Below are positions 23,178-38,555 of a DNA stretch of 64,000 bases, one piece after another; positions within the stretch are counted from its first letter, which is position 1, and each line of letters starts with the position of its first letter. A model generated the notes under the pieces. That model was given only the letters and a program-made list of their open reading frames with translations, had not been told where the DNA came from and made no database searches. This DNA comes from Diogma glabrata (lineage: Eukaryota > Arthropoda > Insecta > Diptera > Cylindrotomidae). The translations under genes were made by a program, and so were the position numbers. Location: assembly GCA_963693315.1 (NCBI GenBank), contig OY856186.1:82525176-82589175 (forward strand). The letters run 5' to 3'.

Positions 23178-23886
23178 CCCAAGAAAATAAAGAATTTTAT
23201 TCAAATTATAAAAATCAAGCCTAATATCCTATTACACAAAATAATATTTGTTTATTTATTTATATTCGAATTCGCATTCCACATTTGCGAATGCGATATT
23301 TATACGATTGACTGAATCGAGAGAAGTGCAGAACCATCACGAAACCTCAGTGACAGCTAAGACTTTTATTTAATGAGAAATATTATATACAAAATGAAAA
23401 TTCTATAAAAGAAATGCAAGCTAATTTATTAGTTAGTATTTTATACTGCAGACCCTAGTTTGTAGATTAAGAACATGTTATTTGAACGGAATTTCATTAG
23501 AATTATAATCTGTTAGTCCTGAGGTTTCGTGATGGTTCCGCACTTCTCTGGATTCAGTCGATCGTATAAATATCGCATTCCACATTTGCATTCGAATATA
23601 AATAAATAAATAAATATTATTTTGTACTTTTACTTTTACTAGAAACTTTTGTTTTAATACCTAGTTAGTTGAAGTTGTTTCTAATTCTAATCTCTAATTC
23701 TAATCCCTAATCAAATCATGTAAAACACCTAATTCTTTGGAAATGTTTTGTTTTGCACTCGTTTCTACTTGACACAGGATATCACTTCTTTTTGTACTGA
23801 ACAGATAGTTTTGACTATTAAACTTTAAACTGCACCTTTTTCACGAACTAAAATTTACATTTTGGATGTTTTTTGTAGCTAATATC
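23178..23886. repeat. Right inverted arm of the Penelope copy, split by a foldback
   Basis: 23178-23205 and 23612-23886 together are the inverted partner of 21755-22070. The interruption between them is the foldback element described separately. Total arm length is ~300 bp without the insert. Confidence 0.75.
23236..23640. mobile_element. Foldback element nested in the Penelope arm
   Basis: Arms 23236-23350 and 23515-23640 are inverted, sharing ATATTTATACGATYGACTGA and ACCATCACGAAACCTCAG. The central ~160 bp are unpaired. The outer ends run into AATAATATTTRTTTATTTAT and blend with the host arm, so exact borders are uncertain. A related ATAAATATTATTTTGTAC phrase appears at 39195. Confidence 0.75.
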
Positions 23887-24788
23887 ACGATTTTTTGTAC
23901 TAAATAATAAATTTTATGAGCTTGGATTATAATGAAATAAATAATAATATTAATAATAGGTAATTATTTCATTTTGATATAAGAAATTTGAATGTTTGTC
24001 ATCGATTTATTTGTATACCAACTTTAACGATTGATTGAATTATTTCCAATTTTTCTGCGTTTATAAAAACAACATACCCAATAATCCGCAAGATATATAA
24101 TTATAATGTATTTTTATGTCAACATACAAACCAAATACATTCTTTTTAAAAGATTAGCAAAAATCAGACTAAATTTAAATGATTTTTTGTGGGCTTATAT
24201 TTACCCTGAATTTTAATAAAATATATGTACAAAACTAAAAAAAATTTATCACGCATTCAAATATAAGAACTGGATCTTTTATTCGAAACTCGAAAGCTCT
24301 TCTATTCGAAAATTCGGGGAGACTGTAGTTACTCTTCCTTAGATATTTATTCAATGATGCACCTATTAGATACTAGTGTAAGTTTAGTGTTAATTGATTT
24401 ACCACATTTAGTAAAAATTAGCATCAATTGGAATGCAGTCTTAACATATATTAGGTAAACATACCGTCTAGATTGATAATATTCAAAAATATATTAAAAC
24501 GTTTGTCTTTTTCGAAATAAAAATTTTAATCTTTCGAAACTAAAAAATGTATGAAGCCAAAAATTGTCCATATTTTAGAACACATTGATACCAACACAAA
24601 AACATTAAATTTTCCATCAACCGGTTGTCATTTGTTCGCAATTTTTTTTGTAAATTTTTATTACTGTTCAAAAAGATAAGCAACAAAAGAATTAAATATT
24701 TTATTTATTTATTTATTTCTTTATTTAGATAAATAAATTTAAATTAATTCGACAATGTATGTTCTAATTGAGTAAAATATGTTTTTAT
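23887..24788. other. AT-rich intergenic sequence
   Basis: No gene, array or terminal repeat recognised. Confidence 0.5.
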
Positions 24789-24865
24789 AAATTTACAATG
24801 GAGCCAAATTCAGATATGTGTATATTAAATGAACAAAATGGTAGTAAAGCAGAAATCTCAGAAGA
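24789..24865 (+). pseudogene. Lkb1-like kinase relic, upstream flank of the transposon
   Basis: The last ~20 bases before the transposon end, read together with the first bases after it (37387 on), give codons for N-L-R-R-A-V-Q. This parallels ENLCRRAVK of the Lkb1/STK11 kinase domain with one codon lost. Further upstream the frame contains stops, and I can only suggest that AATGGTAGT...AAAGCAGAA is a shortened form of the glycine-rich loop segment (GEGSYGKVKE). A coincidental ATG-initiated frame also covers this stretch. Low confidence alone, stronger with the downstream part. Confidence 0.45.
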
Positions 24866-24878
24866 GGGTCATTCCATG

Positions 24879-25283
24879 GTAACTCAGGTTACATTTGACA
24901 CATATGTTGTCTGGTTTTACGCTTATTCTACCTAAAATAAATTTTCTAAAAGAACAATTCAATTTTTTTTAACTTTTAACTGATTTTAACTTAATTTAGA
25001 AATATCAAAATATGTTATAAGTATCATAATTGTTCAACAATAAATTATTTTCTGTTGGTAACTTAGGTTACCTAAAATGGACATGGAATATTACTTGGTT
25101 CTTTAAGAACTTCAAACTCCGCTCTTATTGAAATTTTAAATTGATAAAATGTATCCTGAATAAATCTATAGAGTCCAAGCTACATTAAATTTTACATTTG
25201 AATGTAAAAATCTATGTTGATTTTTTTTTATTAATTTTTTTACTTGGTAACTCAGGCTACGAAATTTGGGTAACTCAGGTTAC
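24879..25283. repeat. Left subterminal repeats of the DDE transposon (4 copies)
   Basis: GGTAACTCAGGTTAC at 24879, GGTAACTTAGGTTAC at 25057, GGTAACTCAGGCTAC at 25246 and GGTAACTCAGGTTAC at 25269. The core is itself an inverted repeat, GTAAC-TCAG-GTTAC. Such clustered terminal motifs are typical transposase-binding sites; that role is inferred. Confidence 0.85.
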
Positions 25284-25739
25284 ATATCACTTTTAACAAT
25301 GTTCTTCAATAGTTATTTCAGTATTCCCTTTGGAATTTGGATTCAACTCCAACTTTTTTCATTCTTTATATGTGAAGAATTAAAATTAACTGTGTTTTTA
25401 GTATTTTAATTTAAAAAAAAGTCAGACAAGTGCGAATAAAATTCGCTCGTCAAGGGTTCCGTGAATGTAAAGAAAACAATATCAAAATAATTTACATAAA
25501 GTTGTGTTGTAAAGGGTTTATATTGCCAGACCATAGACACATAAAAACTAAATGGTTCATCGTAAATATCAATAGTTAATGTCAATCTCATCTATATTGA
25601 TCGAAATGATATAAAAAATATTACTTTAGGTTAAATTATATCCATAGCTATTTATGGTAGCTAAGGAACGACTCAATTCTGTTAAACAACGACGAAATTT
25701 AGGGGTGGAGTGGTGTTAACGCTAATAATAGGACTTTTT

Positions 25740-28400
25740 TGACAATAATTCAAAAACTGTGCATCGCAAGATTCTAAAATAATTGTAATGTTTCTTAATT
25801 TTGGTGTTCTTTCAAATGACACTCATGCGAGCCAAAAAACCTTTTTTTCACGATTCCCCACTCCTATCCCCTAAACACGTAGAATTAAAACTACTTGAGG
25901 CTTCGCTATATTTTTCGTTAAGGGTTTATTAAATTTCCTATCTCTATGAATTTTTTCAAATTTTTCTGTCAATCAACGAAGAAACGTATAGGGAGGAGGG
26001 ACCAACCTTTTGTTGCACTTTTTTGAGAATAATTCAAAAACGGTGCATCGCAAAATTCTAAAAAAACTGTATTGTTTTTTAATTTTGGTGCTCTATCAAA
26101 TGACATCATGCGGGTCATGCGGGTCAAAAAAACAATTTTTCACCCTTCCCCACTCCCATCCCCTAAACACATAGAAATAAAATCACTTGAAGCTTCGCTA
26201 TATTTTTCGTGTTCCATAGAATTATAGGCTCATCGCTTTACTAAAATTTTCAGTTCTTTCTATAGCAACAATTTTTTTGTGTTAGATTACATAAGTTCGA
26301 CATTTGAGTCGGTGCTTGAAAAACAACGTATAATTTTAACAATATTTAAAATTAACAAAAGATCAATGTTTGACTTAAACAATAGCATATTAAACAAATA
26401 TTAACCCTAAAATAATTGCAGGTTATCGAACTTACCATTCAATTAAAACTCAACATTTTCTAAAGTTATACAAGAAATTTATTAAACCAGTAATTATGAA
26501 TGGATTACAAACGTGGATCTTAACACAAACTAACAAATCACATCAATCTGATTTGAACCTTGAGAATTTACGCCACCTTTTGGGCCCACTTATGGCATAC
26601 AATACAATAGATAGTAAAGGACCGTGATAATTTTAAAAATAAAGTTCTTTCTTTTGGATAACTGGTTATATTCACTCTAAAAAAGTTGCAAAATTAAGAA
26701 TTGCTCTAAGAATCAGTACAAAGGATGACATGACTAAAAATGTACACGCCAGTCCCACTCAATATTGCTCTCGGGTTAAAAAGCTTTATTTCACCTTACC
26801 ATTCCTACCCTTTCAAAACGATTAATAAATATTTGATACACGGGGAGACGGTCTGAATTTTGAACATTTTTGATCATAACTCAAAAACTGTGCACCGCAA
26901 AATTATAAAAAAAATTGCAATGATTTTTAAAATAGGTGCTCTTTCAAATGACACTCCATTCGCTTGGGTCAAAAAAAGTTTTTTTTTACCCTCTCTACCC
27001 CGGTGCCCTAAACACACAGAAATATAATTATTTGAGACTTCGGTATAATTTTCATACAAAATTTACCAAATTTCCTAGCTCTGTGAATTTTTTCAAATTT
27101 TTCTGTCAATCAGTGTCGGAACGTAGGGGAGGGAACGGTTTGAATTTTGCAGTTTTTTGTCCATAACTCAAAAACTGTGCACCGCAAAATTAAAAAAAAA
27201 AATTGCAACGAATTCTAAATTAGGTGCTCTTTCAAATGACACCCCACTCGCTTGGGTCAAAAAAGTTTTTTTTTTACCCTCTTTACCCCGGTCCCCTAAA
27301 TACTCAGAAATATAATTATTTGAGACTTCGGTATAATTTTCATACAAAATTTACCAAATTGCCTAGCTCTGTGAATTTTTACAAATTTTTCTGTCAATCA
27401 GTGTCGAAACGTAGGGGGGGGGAACGGTTTTAATTTTGCACTTTTTTGTCCATAACTCAAAAACTGTGCACCGAAAATTTCTAAAAAAAATTGCAACAAA
27501 TTCTAAATTAGGTGCTCTTTCAAATGACACCCCACTCGCTTGGGTCAAAAAAGTTTTTTTTTTACCCTCTCTACCCCGGTCCCCTAAACACACAGAAATA
27601 TAATTATTTGAGACTTCGCTATAATTTTCATACAAAATTTACCAAATTGCCTAACTCTGTGAATTTTTCCAAATTTTTCTGTCAATCAGTGTCGAAACGA
27701 AGGGGGGGGGGAACGGTTTGAATTTTGCACTTTTTTGTCCATAACTCAAAAACTGTGCACCGCAAAATTATAAAAAAAACTGCAACGAATTCTAAATTAG
27801 GTGTTCTTTCAAATGACACCCCACTCGCTTGGGTCAAAAAAGTTTTTTTTTTACCCTCTTTACCCCGGTCCCCTAAACACACAGAAATATAATTATTTGA
27901 GACTTCGCTATAATTTTCATACAAAATTTACCAAATTTCCTAGCTCTGTGAATTTTTCCAAATTTTTCTGTCAATCAGTGTCGAAACGAAGGGGGGGGGA
28001 ACGGTTTGAATTTTGCACTTTTTTGTCCATAACTCAAAAACTGTGCACCGCAAAATTATAAAAAAAACTGCAACGAATTTTAAATTAGGTGCTCTTTCAA
28101 ATGACACCCCACTCGCTTGGGTCAAAAAAGTTTTTTTTTTACCCTCTTTACCCCGGTCCCCTAAACACACAGAAATATAATTATTTGAGACTTCGCTATA
28201 ATTTTCATACAAAATTTACCAAATTGCCTAACTTTGTGAATTTTTCCAAATTTTTCTGTCAATCAGTGTCGAAACGAAGGGGGGGGGAACGGTATGTTTT
28301 TGACAATAACTCAAAAACTGTGCACCGCAAAATTCTAAAAAAAATTGCTATGATTTCTAAATTAGGTGCTCTTTCAAATGACACCCCACTTGACCACATT
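25740..28400. repeat. 288-bp tandem array, eight units with one interruption
   Basis: CTCAAAAACTGTGCA or a close variant recurs at about 25748, 26035, 26881, 27168, 27456, 27745, 28033 and 28309, a period of 287-289 bp. The first two units are separated from the other six by a non-LTR fragment at 26.2-26.85 kb. The six right-hand units are over 90% alike by eye, the first two clearly older. Apparent reading frames through the array on both strands repeat with the unit and are not genes. Confidence 0.93.
26412..26627 (+). pseudogene. Non-LTR retrotransposon reverse transcriptase, C-terminal scrap
   Basis: The plus strand reads IIAGYRTYHSIKTQHFLKLYKKF and then IKPVIMNGLQTWILTQ and LNLENLRHLLGPLMAYN before a stop. 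This matches the segment after the RT core in Jockey/RTE-like non-LTR elements (family KLYKTxIRPVxxYGxETW followed by ERKILRxIFGP). Only about 70 codons survive. It interrupts the 288-bp array. Confidence 0.8.
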
Positions 28401-29089
28401 TTAAATAGTGTTTTTACCCCTCCTCATTTCTACCCCCTTAATAAATCTAATTATGAGAATATGACACTTTTATATATTTTTTATTAAAACTGTACTAATT
28501 TTTCTATCATTCCAAATACATTTGAAAATTTTCGATCAGTTAGGTTCGGAGCTAATCGAGTTAAGAAAACACGAAGAAAACGTCATTATTCAGAATTATA
28601 CAAAAAATGGTGAGTTGTAAAATTCCAAAATAAATTTTTAAGAAATACTGAAATGAAGCCCTTTCATATGATACCCTACTTGAATCTATAAAAAAATCTA
28701 TTTTCTCAAAGGTCTCACATCGAACCCCTGTAAACCAAATGAAAACCACTTTAGTTTTATTTGTATTCGTCATTTCATGTGGACAGATTAGTTTTATACA
28801 CATGCCAAATTTCAAGTCCATAGCATTTATAGTTTACGAGATAATCGATATAATGTGAAAAACTCGTTTTACTCTCACCAATAGTGTTCCGTATAAAAAA
28901 CGGAACCCTAAAAAGTTGAAAAAAATGAATATATGGAGTTTAAGGCATGCAAATCAAAAAAAACATTTTTTGTTCTCCAAAATCACACAACAATGTGCTC
29001 ACAATTTAGCACAAATTTTAGTGCTAAATTTATATGTGACACGGTTTCCTTTCATAACCAACGATGGAGTTGGTAAAACACGTAAAATG

Positions 29090-30244
29090 TTACTGAATGG
29101 TTAATGAAATATCTTTTTCATCTACTTTCAACCTGTCACCACTGTCTCCTATTAATTTGAGACACATGATTTTAACATCCCCATCATCAATATCAACATC
29201 ACTGAGGCACACTGCAACATAGCGGTATTCTATTTTTCTAGGACCATCAAACCTAACTAAAACATATCTTCCATTTTGGATACCTTCCTTAGGAGGCATT
29301 GCTTCTTCCGTGTTGTCTTCATCTTCGGAACAAGATGAACCTGCAGCATCATAAGACTTGGTCAGAATGCAGGTGATTGGGGTGGAATGTTTCGAATGCA
29401 GGCAATGGGCTTTAGATATACCTGGTACAGCAGAGGCATTCTCAAATATATCCTCTAAATTCATTTCAAACATCTTTTTTGCAATTTCTTGATCATTCAT
29501 TTCAATTACTGTTACATTTGAAACTTCTTTTGAAACAAGTGCAAACTGCTTTGCATTAAAAACAGTACTCTTTCGCTGCATGACCGAGTTTCTTACTTGC
29601 CGCTTAATCGCCCCTCCGATACCGTCCACAGGGCCTTTCCCACGGGAAGTGGCAAAATAGTTCCAAATGATGTTCTTGTTATGACGTCTTTGGAGAACAT
29701 ATATACCAGCCGCAATGTAACGATTCTTAAATTGTGATGATGGCCCATCAGACCAAATCTGGATTTCTTCGATACAATTTGGGATTTCTTTAAGTATTTT
29801 GTCAACGTATGGAATTATAGTATTTTTACTATGATCAAGGCTATCGGATACAATGACTATACGATACTGTTTACCAGAATACCAGAGGGAAACAGTAAAT
29901 AGGCTGATATGCGGCTGAACCCAGTGGAAACTTTGAATCTCATCCTGAGCAATGCATATGAAGTTTTCAGAAAAGTCTACTTGCATCAAAGCAGACTTTT
30001 TATTGAAGCAAGAAGAACTCGCTGTTTCCCGCTGTTCTTGATATGATCCAGCCTTATTTCTCTTAATGTAGCTGTGCTTTAAAAACTGTAGGGTGTTGGT
30101 GGCAATATATTCGGCTAAATCATGTGAAGTGCCTTCTCTCGTAGCTTTTATTAATCTCCCTACAACATCTTTCCAGATGTCCCATTTCACTTGTGCTAGA
30201 GCATCTTCCTCAAGCACAGCAACCAATTGTAATGAAGTGCTTTC
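29090..30244 (-). pseudogene. Transposase catalytic and C-terminal part (DDE-type family, copy 2)
   Basis: This 385-codon open stretch carries, in order, a helical segment (DIWKDVVGRLIKATREGTSHDL, then LKHSYIKRN), MQVDFSENFICIAQDEIQSFHW (first acidic motif), IVIVSDSLDHSKNTI (second), IQIWSDGPSSQFKNRYI (third), WNYFATSRGKGPVDGIGGAIKR (fourth, Gly-rich with a likely final catalytic residue) and a C-terminal beta-rich module (GRYVLVRFDGPRKIEYRYVAVCL). The spacing of the Asp residues suggests an RNase H-fold DDE/D nuclease. There is no ATG at the 5' end; a stop (TGA, 30247-30245) and foreign sequence precede it. The N-terminal half is at 35699-36588. The 3' end points to the left terminus. I recognise this protein type as a widespread unnamed invertebrate family but cannot assign it to a named superfamily (Sola or Zator would be candidates to test). 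Confidence 0.8.
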
Positions 30245-31335
30245 TCATTGGCGAACCAATGAGAATGGCATAGCAGGATGCGTACCTAGAATGATTGTTA
30301 TGCCTTACGACTAAAGCTCAGTTCTCGTGGATTTGATGGAGTAATACCTGCTGCTCCAGTACAAATGCAGAATTGTACGCAATTTACGAAAGATCACAGA
30401 AATGAAAAAAAAAATACAAGTGGAAAATGGAGACTCTGGCACCCCGTTTGTGAAAGACCTACGATCAGCGCGTCCAACCCCCACAATCAATCTCAGACGC
30501 CCACACACTCACGCTTCACACATGCCAACATTCACCCACACAGTCAGACGGCGAAGCAAGACACTTAAGCTCTCAGACGCGCAGCACGCATCGCAAGTGG
30601 TAGTAATCAAGATTGAGTTGTATTGCTGTCACATGAGCACCATGGTACAGCCCATGAACCACTGCCATTGCTGGTACACCGCGAATCAGATCCCAGAGCA
30701 CTGAAAAACGTCACACACTATATTGAAAGTCCAGATCGATCATTTCCCTCTCTCTTTATTAACAACATTTAAAAAAAAATTTATAAAACTATGAGTAAAA
30801 AAAAATTTATTCATAACCCAAAAAAAAAATGTAAGTTTGTTTGTAATTTGAACAAACATGTCCAAACCAGTTTATTTCAATACCTGTAGTTTACAGTTAG
30901 TTAATGAATCATAGACCTAATAAACCTAAAACAGGACAAGAATTGGTTTCTTTATTTTGGTGTTTTTTTAATTCTTTTTTTTTTTTTGAATTACAGGACA
31001 TTTGAGAATGATTATTTTGAGAATATATAATTTTATCAAATTCCGGAAATATAATGAAAAGAGGTATTTGGTAAGTTAAGTTTGAACTCGGAGCAACACT
31101 ATTTAGATTAGAATCAGTTCCAATCCAGACCAAATGTTACTCACTACCCACACCGCCAGTTCGCATACACAGCCAACGACTAACACGCCCCCATTCAACC
31201 ACTGACACACCCTTTCACACACATTCACCCTTCTACGTTAAACAAAAAAAAACAAATAATATAAGTTCACTCACCCATGGTTATCTCCTCCAGGCCTCCA
31301 AGCTTCCGTTATCTCAGCCCTCCATCAGTAACAAC
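30245..31335. other. Foreign insertion in the transposase gene, left part
   Basis: About 1.1 kb, less AT-rich in patches (CCCACACACTCACGC-type runs at 30470-30560 and 31140-31230). A perfect hairpin TCTCATTGG/CCAATGAGA lies at 30241-30262, at the junction with the transposase gene. No gene is recognised; short open frames here have no conserved motif. Confidence 0.4.
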
Positions 31336-31339
31336 TGTG

Positions 31340-32150
31340 TCCAATTACTTTGATGAAAACAGGTAATGATTTGTATAAATATACGTTGGATAAATTTGCA
31401 ATTATCGTTGAACACGTTGAAAATACCAGGTAAATATTTGTATAAATAAGCGTTAAATAACTTTCCAATATCGTTGAATGCGTTGTAAATAAAATGTAAC
31501 CATTCGTCTCAATAAATGTTGAATAATTCGTTGAAATAAAAATGTAACAATTTGTATCAATAAATGTTGAATAAAACGTTGAAATAAAAATGTAACAATT
31601 TGTATCAATAAATGTTGAACAATTTGCAAATTCGGTTGAATACGTTGAGAATGCCAGGTAATAATTTGTATGAATAAACGTTAAATAAATTTCCAATATA
31701 GTTGAATGCGGTGTAAATAAAATGTAACCATTTGTCTCAATAAACGTTGAATAATACGTTGAAATAAAAATGTAACAATTTGTATCAATCAATGTTGAAT
31801 AATTTGCAAATTCGGTTGAATACGTTGAAAATATGATGCATAAACTTGTATGTAAAAAACGTTGAATAAATTTGCAAGTATAGTCGAACACGTTGAAAAT
31901 AAAATGTAACAACTTGTATCAATAAATGTTGAATAATTAGCAAATTCGGTGGAATACGTTGGAAACACGATACAAACATTTGTATATAAAAACGTTGAAT
32001 AAATTTGTGATTGCAGCTGAATGCGTTGTAAATTCAATGTAACAGTTGGTATAAATGAACGTTTAATCAATTGCAAGTATAGTTGAATACGTTGAAAATA
32101 CCAGTTAATAATTTGTATTAGAATAGAGTTCGTTGCAAAAGCCGCCAATG
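31340..32150. repeat. Degenerate ~57-bp minisatellite with ~229-bp higher-order unit
   Basis: Units consist of AATTTGTATCAATAAATGTTGAATAA, or variants, plus TACGTTGAAAATA, about 14 in all. Blocks such as CCAGGTAA.ATTTGTAT...AAAATGTAACCATT recur ~229 bp apart (31427, 31656), giving a second level of repetition. The minus-strand frames reading as Ser-Thr-Phe-Ile-Asp-Thr-Asn repeats are a by-product. Confidence 0.85.
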
Positions 32151-32382
32151 GTGATACAAATAGTGCACAAAAATACGTTGTAAAAATCGATATAGATATT
32201 GTTGAACGTTGCGCTGCAATAATATTTCACCTCCCAGACGGATACTTTAACGATGATAAAAAAACTCGGGCGATATAGATATAATTTTCTTTAATTTATA
32301 ACTCGGAGTATATACAATAAACTTAGGTGTAGTTGATTATAAAATTCTATGACATATATGACCTATTTTGAGACAGAGTGTC

Positions 32383-35698
<3,316 letters not shown>

Positions 35699-36588
35699 CT
35701 ATCCATTACACAATTTGTGGCGGATACTATCTAAGCAAACTGAACATTTGCTTAACCAGCAATTTTCTGTTGGTTCCTCATAGATAATATTCGACAATAT
35801 AAAAGTATGGTTATAAGAAGGAAATTCTGGTACAAATTTATGAAACGAATTAATTGCATTAATGTAGTTTTCATGATATTTACAAAGACAAACATTGTGA
35901 GGCATTTTGTTGCCTGTGTTGCATTTTGTTTTTTGTTGTCAACATCACATGATTTGGTCTTAGCTCTGCAAATTTGCTTTTCCCTATTATTACTCCAAAT
36001 GCCGAACAAAACATTTGATGAGTTTTATTGATAGAAGAACTCAAGTGTCTCAGTTGCATTTTAATTTTGGTTCCATCCTCTTGTCTTACAGTCACAACAT
36101 CTTTTATACCAGGTGCTTGTCTGCTGATATCATCTCGTTCATAAAATCCTTTTACTTTTGAGATTACATCCAATTCTATGCAGTTGCGATGCACTGTTTT
36201 ATCTGGCTGGGATGGTGTCGTAGAATCACCATATGTCTCAAAAAGCTTACGTACAATTAATTTCTTTTTTCTTGGAGATTTCGGCAATGCTTTGCAAGCC
36301 CGGTGTGTAGCTCTACCCATAGATGATGCAGTTTTATATACAGGAGTTTCATTGGGAATAACACACTTTTCACTTTTTAATTTTCTATATTTGGCAACCT
36401 TTTCTCTTATTTTCTCTCTTTCTATCTTCACTTTGAGCTTTTCCTGGAAGCATCTTTAATTTTCTCTTGTTATTTTGATACCGCTTTCTTTCTCTTTCTC
36501 TTTGAATTGCTTTGTACTCCTCATATTTTCCTTCTTTTTTAAGTTTCTCCCTTCTCCTCTTCATCTTTTCAGCTGGTGTCAATGCCAT
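35699..36588 (-). pseudogene. Transposase N-terminal part (DDE-type family, copy 2)
   Basis: Begins MALTPAEKMKRRREKLKKEG at 36588, a highly charged Lys/Arg/Glu start. A frameshift around 36430 leads into KIEREKIREKVAKYRKLKSE, and then KALPKSPRKKKLIVRKLFETYG, VKGFYERDDISRQAPGIKDVVTVRQE, and the signature FGVIIGKSKFAELRPNHV. A second shift near 35905, caused by a short local duplication of an AAAATGC.CAC phrase, leads to a Cys/His-bearing segment (NVCLCKYHENYINAI, ENCWLSKCSVC) that could bind zinc. The frame ends in foreign sequence at 35699. The next part of the protein resumes at 30244. A pyrimidine-rich TTTTATAG just upstream of the ATG resembles a 3' splice site, so a 5' leader intron is possible. 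Confidence 0.78.
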
Positions 36589-36826
36589 TACAATATCACT
36601 ATAAAACAGAAAGGAAAAAAACACATTTAAAGTAAACTTTCCCGAATATTTATTGAAAAAGAATTTTGAGATTTTGTACATCACCAAAGACCTATAATTA
36701 TTTTATAAACAAAACTATTCCTATACATGTCTAATACTAATGTGAATAAAAACATAAAATTCAAGTAGGGGATGAATTTTGAGGGGGAATAAAGCTATCA
36801 GATGCTAGATTTGCATGGTAACTCAG

Positions 36827-37033
36827 GTTACATAACATGCAGTAACTCAGGTTACATAATTTCAATTCTAATTTTAACAAATAATAATCAAAATAAAAAT
36901 AATTTGTTGGTAAGAATGAAATCCTTGTCCAATTCTTTAAGAGAAAACTTATTATATGAAGTATTATTTAATATTATTAAGCAAATGAGAAAGAAAATTA
37001 CATGTTTTGGTAACTCAGGTTACACATTGGATA
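36827..37033. repeat. Right subterminal repeats of the DDE transposon (3 copies)
   Basis: GGTAACTCAGGTTAC at 36827 and 37019, and AGTAACTCAGGTTAC at 36841. They lie upstream of the transposase start. The motif is almost self-complementary, so orientation relative to the left cluster is hard to assign. Confidence 0.85.
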
Positions 37034-37386
37034 CCTCTCCAATTAAGCCTAAAATAACCCTAATTAAATAATAACAATTTTCCTAATATTTAGCATTTTA
37101 GATACAGGAAATATTAAGAAATAAGATTGACATTATTTTATGAATTAGCATTTTATAAAACAAAACAAAACTTACCTCAAATTTCACTTAACTTTGAATA
37201 AATTTGACAGCTTACAAAACAACAAGTCTTTTCATGACTGCCATGTGCAAAAAAAAACAAGTTTTCTGAAACAAATCACTGTTGCCAACAAAATTTAACA
37301 TATTTTTAACAAAGTCAAATAAAAATTAGCCACCAAATATTTTTTTTTAAAAATGACTGGTGTGTCCACTTTTCATGGAATGACCC

Positions 37387-37665
37387 AGAGCTGTGCAGGT
37401 AAATCTAAATTGTTTGGTTATGGACGAATTGCTAATATTTTTGTATTATGTCCTTTAGATATTAACAAAAAGAAAATTGCGTCGGATTCCAAATGTGGAA
37501 CAAAATGTAAGGACAGAGATACAGCTACATCGCATATTAAAACATAAAAATGTAATTGAACTTTTGGATGTGTTGTACAATGAAGAGAAACAAAAAATGT
37601 TAATTGATGGATTAGAATATTTGCTATGTATTTTATATTTCACGGATATAAATAAAATAATTTAG
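37387..37665 (+). pseudogene. Lkb1 (STK11)-like kinase pseudogene, interrupted by the transposon
   Basis: Right after the transposon end the plus strand reads R-A-V-Q, then GTAAAT...CCTTTAG at 37399-37458, a plausible 60-bp intron. It continues [17 protein letters not shown], then [19 protein letters not shown] and EEKQKM. This closely follows the N-lobe of the Lkb1/STK11 polarity kinase (beta-3 strand, alpha-C region, beta-4/5). After EEKQKM the sequence jumps directly to LIDGLEYL, which in the kinase lies some 35 residues later, and then becomes unrelated ([13 protein letters not shown], stop 37663-37665). The gene is therefore dead: transposon in one exon, internal loss, truncated C-lobe. 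The retained intron argues against a processed retrocopy. Confidence 0.75.
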
Positions 37666-38555
37666 TTTTAATAAGGAATATTTTATTTATTGTAATTTTA
37701 AGTAATTTTTAATAAAATGATACATATTTACAAAAGATTAAATTATAATGTTTTTATTTTTAAAAAAAAGTGTCTTATCTATTTACATTTTAAACTTACA
37801 ATAGATGGCTTGAATCAAAAAATCACTAGAATGATAAATTTCCGTCTGAGTAATCTTGTTGAAATTTCATTTTTCAATAATCGTTTTCGAAAATTTATGT
37901 TTTAATTAATTTTGTATACGGTTTATTGTACAAAATCTATTTCAAATTAAAATTTAAAGGTGAGTTTATGTTACAAAACTCGTCATAAGTTCACATATGT
38001 TAAACAACATTAGATCAAATCCTTTTTTTAAAGTTATGTCTACTAGGTTCAGCGTAAATAAAGCAAAAGTGGTAGTCGCTATTTCTTTTCACGAAGAGCG
38101 ATCTACCGCATCGCTTTGATTAGTTTTATCCTTTATAAAACTATCGGCTGAGATTAAAAGAAAATTTCAGTTTTGAAAATGGGTTTAGAGATAATTTATT
38201 GGTATGTGAAACTAATATTGCGATTTTAGAAAGATCTAGAGTTTGTATTTCTAGGAAATAGTGATCGAAAATTGGTAATGAGAAATACGGCACAACAATA
38301 TCGTTTGGCTCTTGATATGTTATCTATATCCATCGTACTTATTGCAAAAACGTAATTAAATTCAAATGTAACTACAAAAGAAATTATATTATAATAATAA
38401 CGGTATCTATTCGCCTAAACTTATTATTTCAAATTAATCATTTGAAATGCAATATAATAATTTCATATGTTACTTACAGGATTTATAGCTTATAATAATT
38501 ATACTTTTAGAATTCTATGATTTTAATGATGATTTTTGAACACTATATAACGGGG
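37666..38555. other. AT-rich sequence after the kinase relic
   Basis: No further kinase exon or other gene could be read. It ends at a small inverted phrase (AACGGGGCTACGCGCCGTT near 38547-38567) abutting the BEL/Pao fragment. Confidence 0.5.

Larger units (their letters stand above)
25422..28911 (+). mobile_element. Helitron-like non-autonomous element with internal 288-bp array (copy 1)
   Basis: The left end TCAGACAAGTGCGAATAAAA contains a small GCGAAT..ATTCGC hairpin. The right end is a hairpin GTTCCGT/ACGGAAC followed directly by CCTAA, resembling the 3' hairpin plus CTRR ending of Helitrons. The same two ends, in opposite order, bound a second copy at 39428-42086. The bases just outside do not show the canonical A/T insertion site, so the Helitron assignment is tentative. 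It is inserted in the transposon between the transposase gene and the left terminus. Confidence 0.6.

Noticed and set aside
24789..24900. A new short gene starting ATGGAGCC at 24789
   Set aside because: The frame runs into the transposon end, has no known similarity, and the kinase reading explains the last codons better.
26874..28487. A series of 60-130-codon frames on both strands with similar proteins
   Set aside because: They repeat with the 288-bp period on both strands, so similarity reflects the tandem DNA, not a gene family.
31325..32148. 195-codon minus-strand frame with Ser-Thr-Phe-Ile-Asp-Thr-Asn repeats
   Set aside because: It follows the minisatellite unit; no signal, domain or start context supports a protein.
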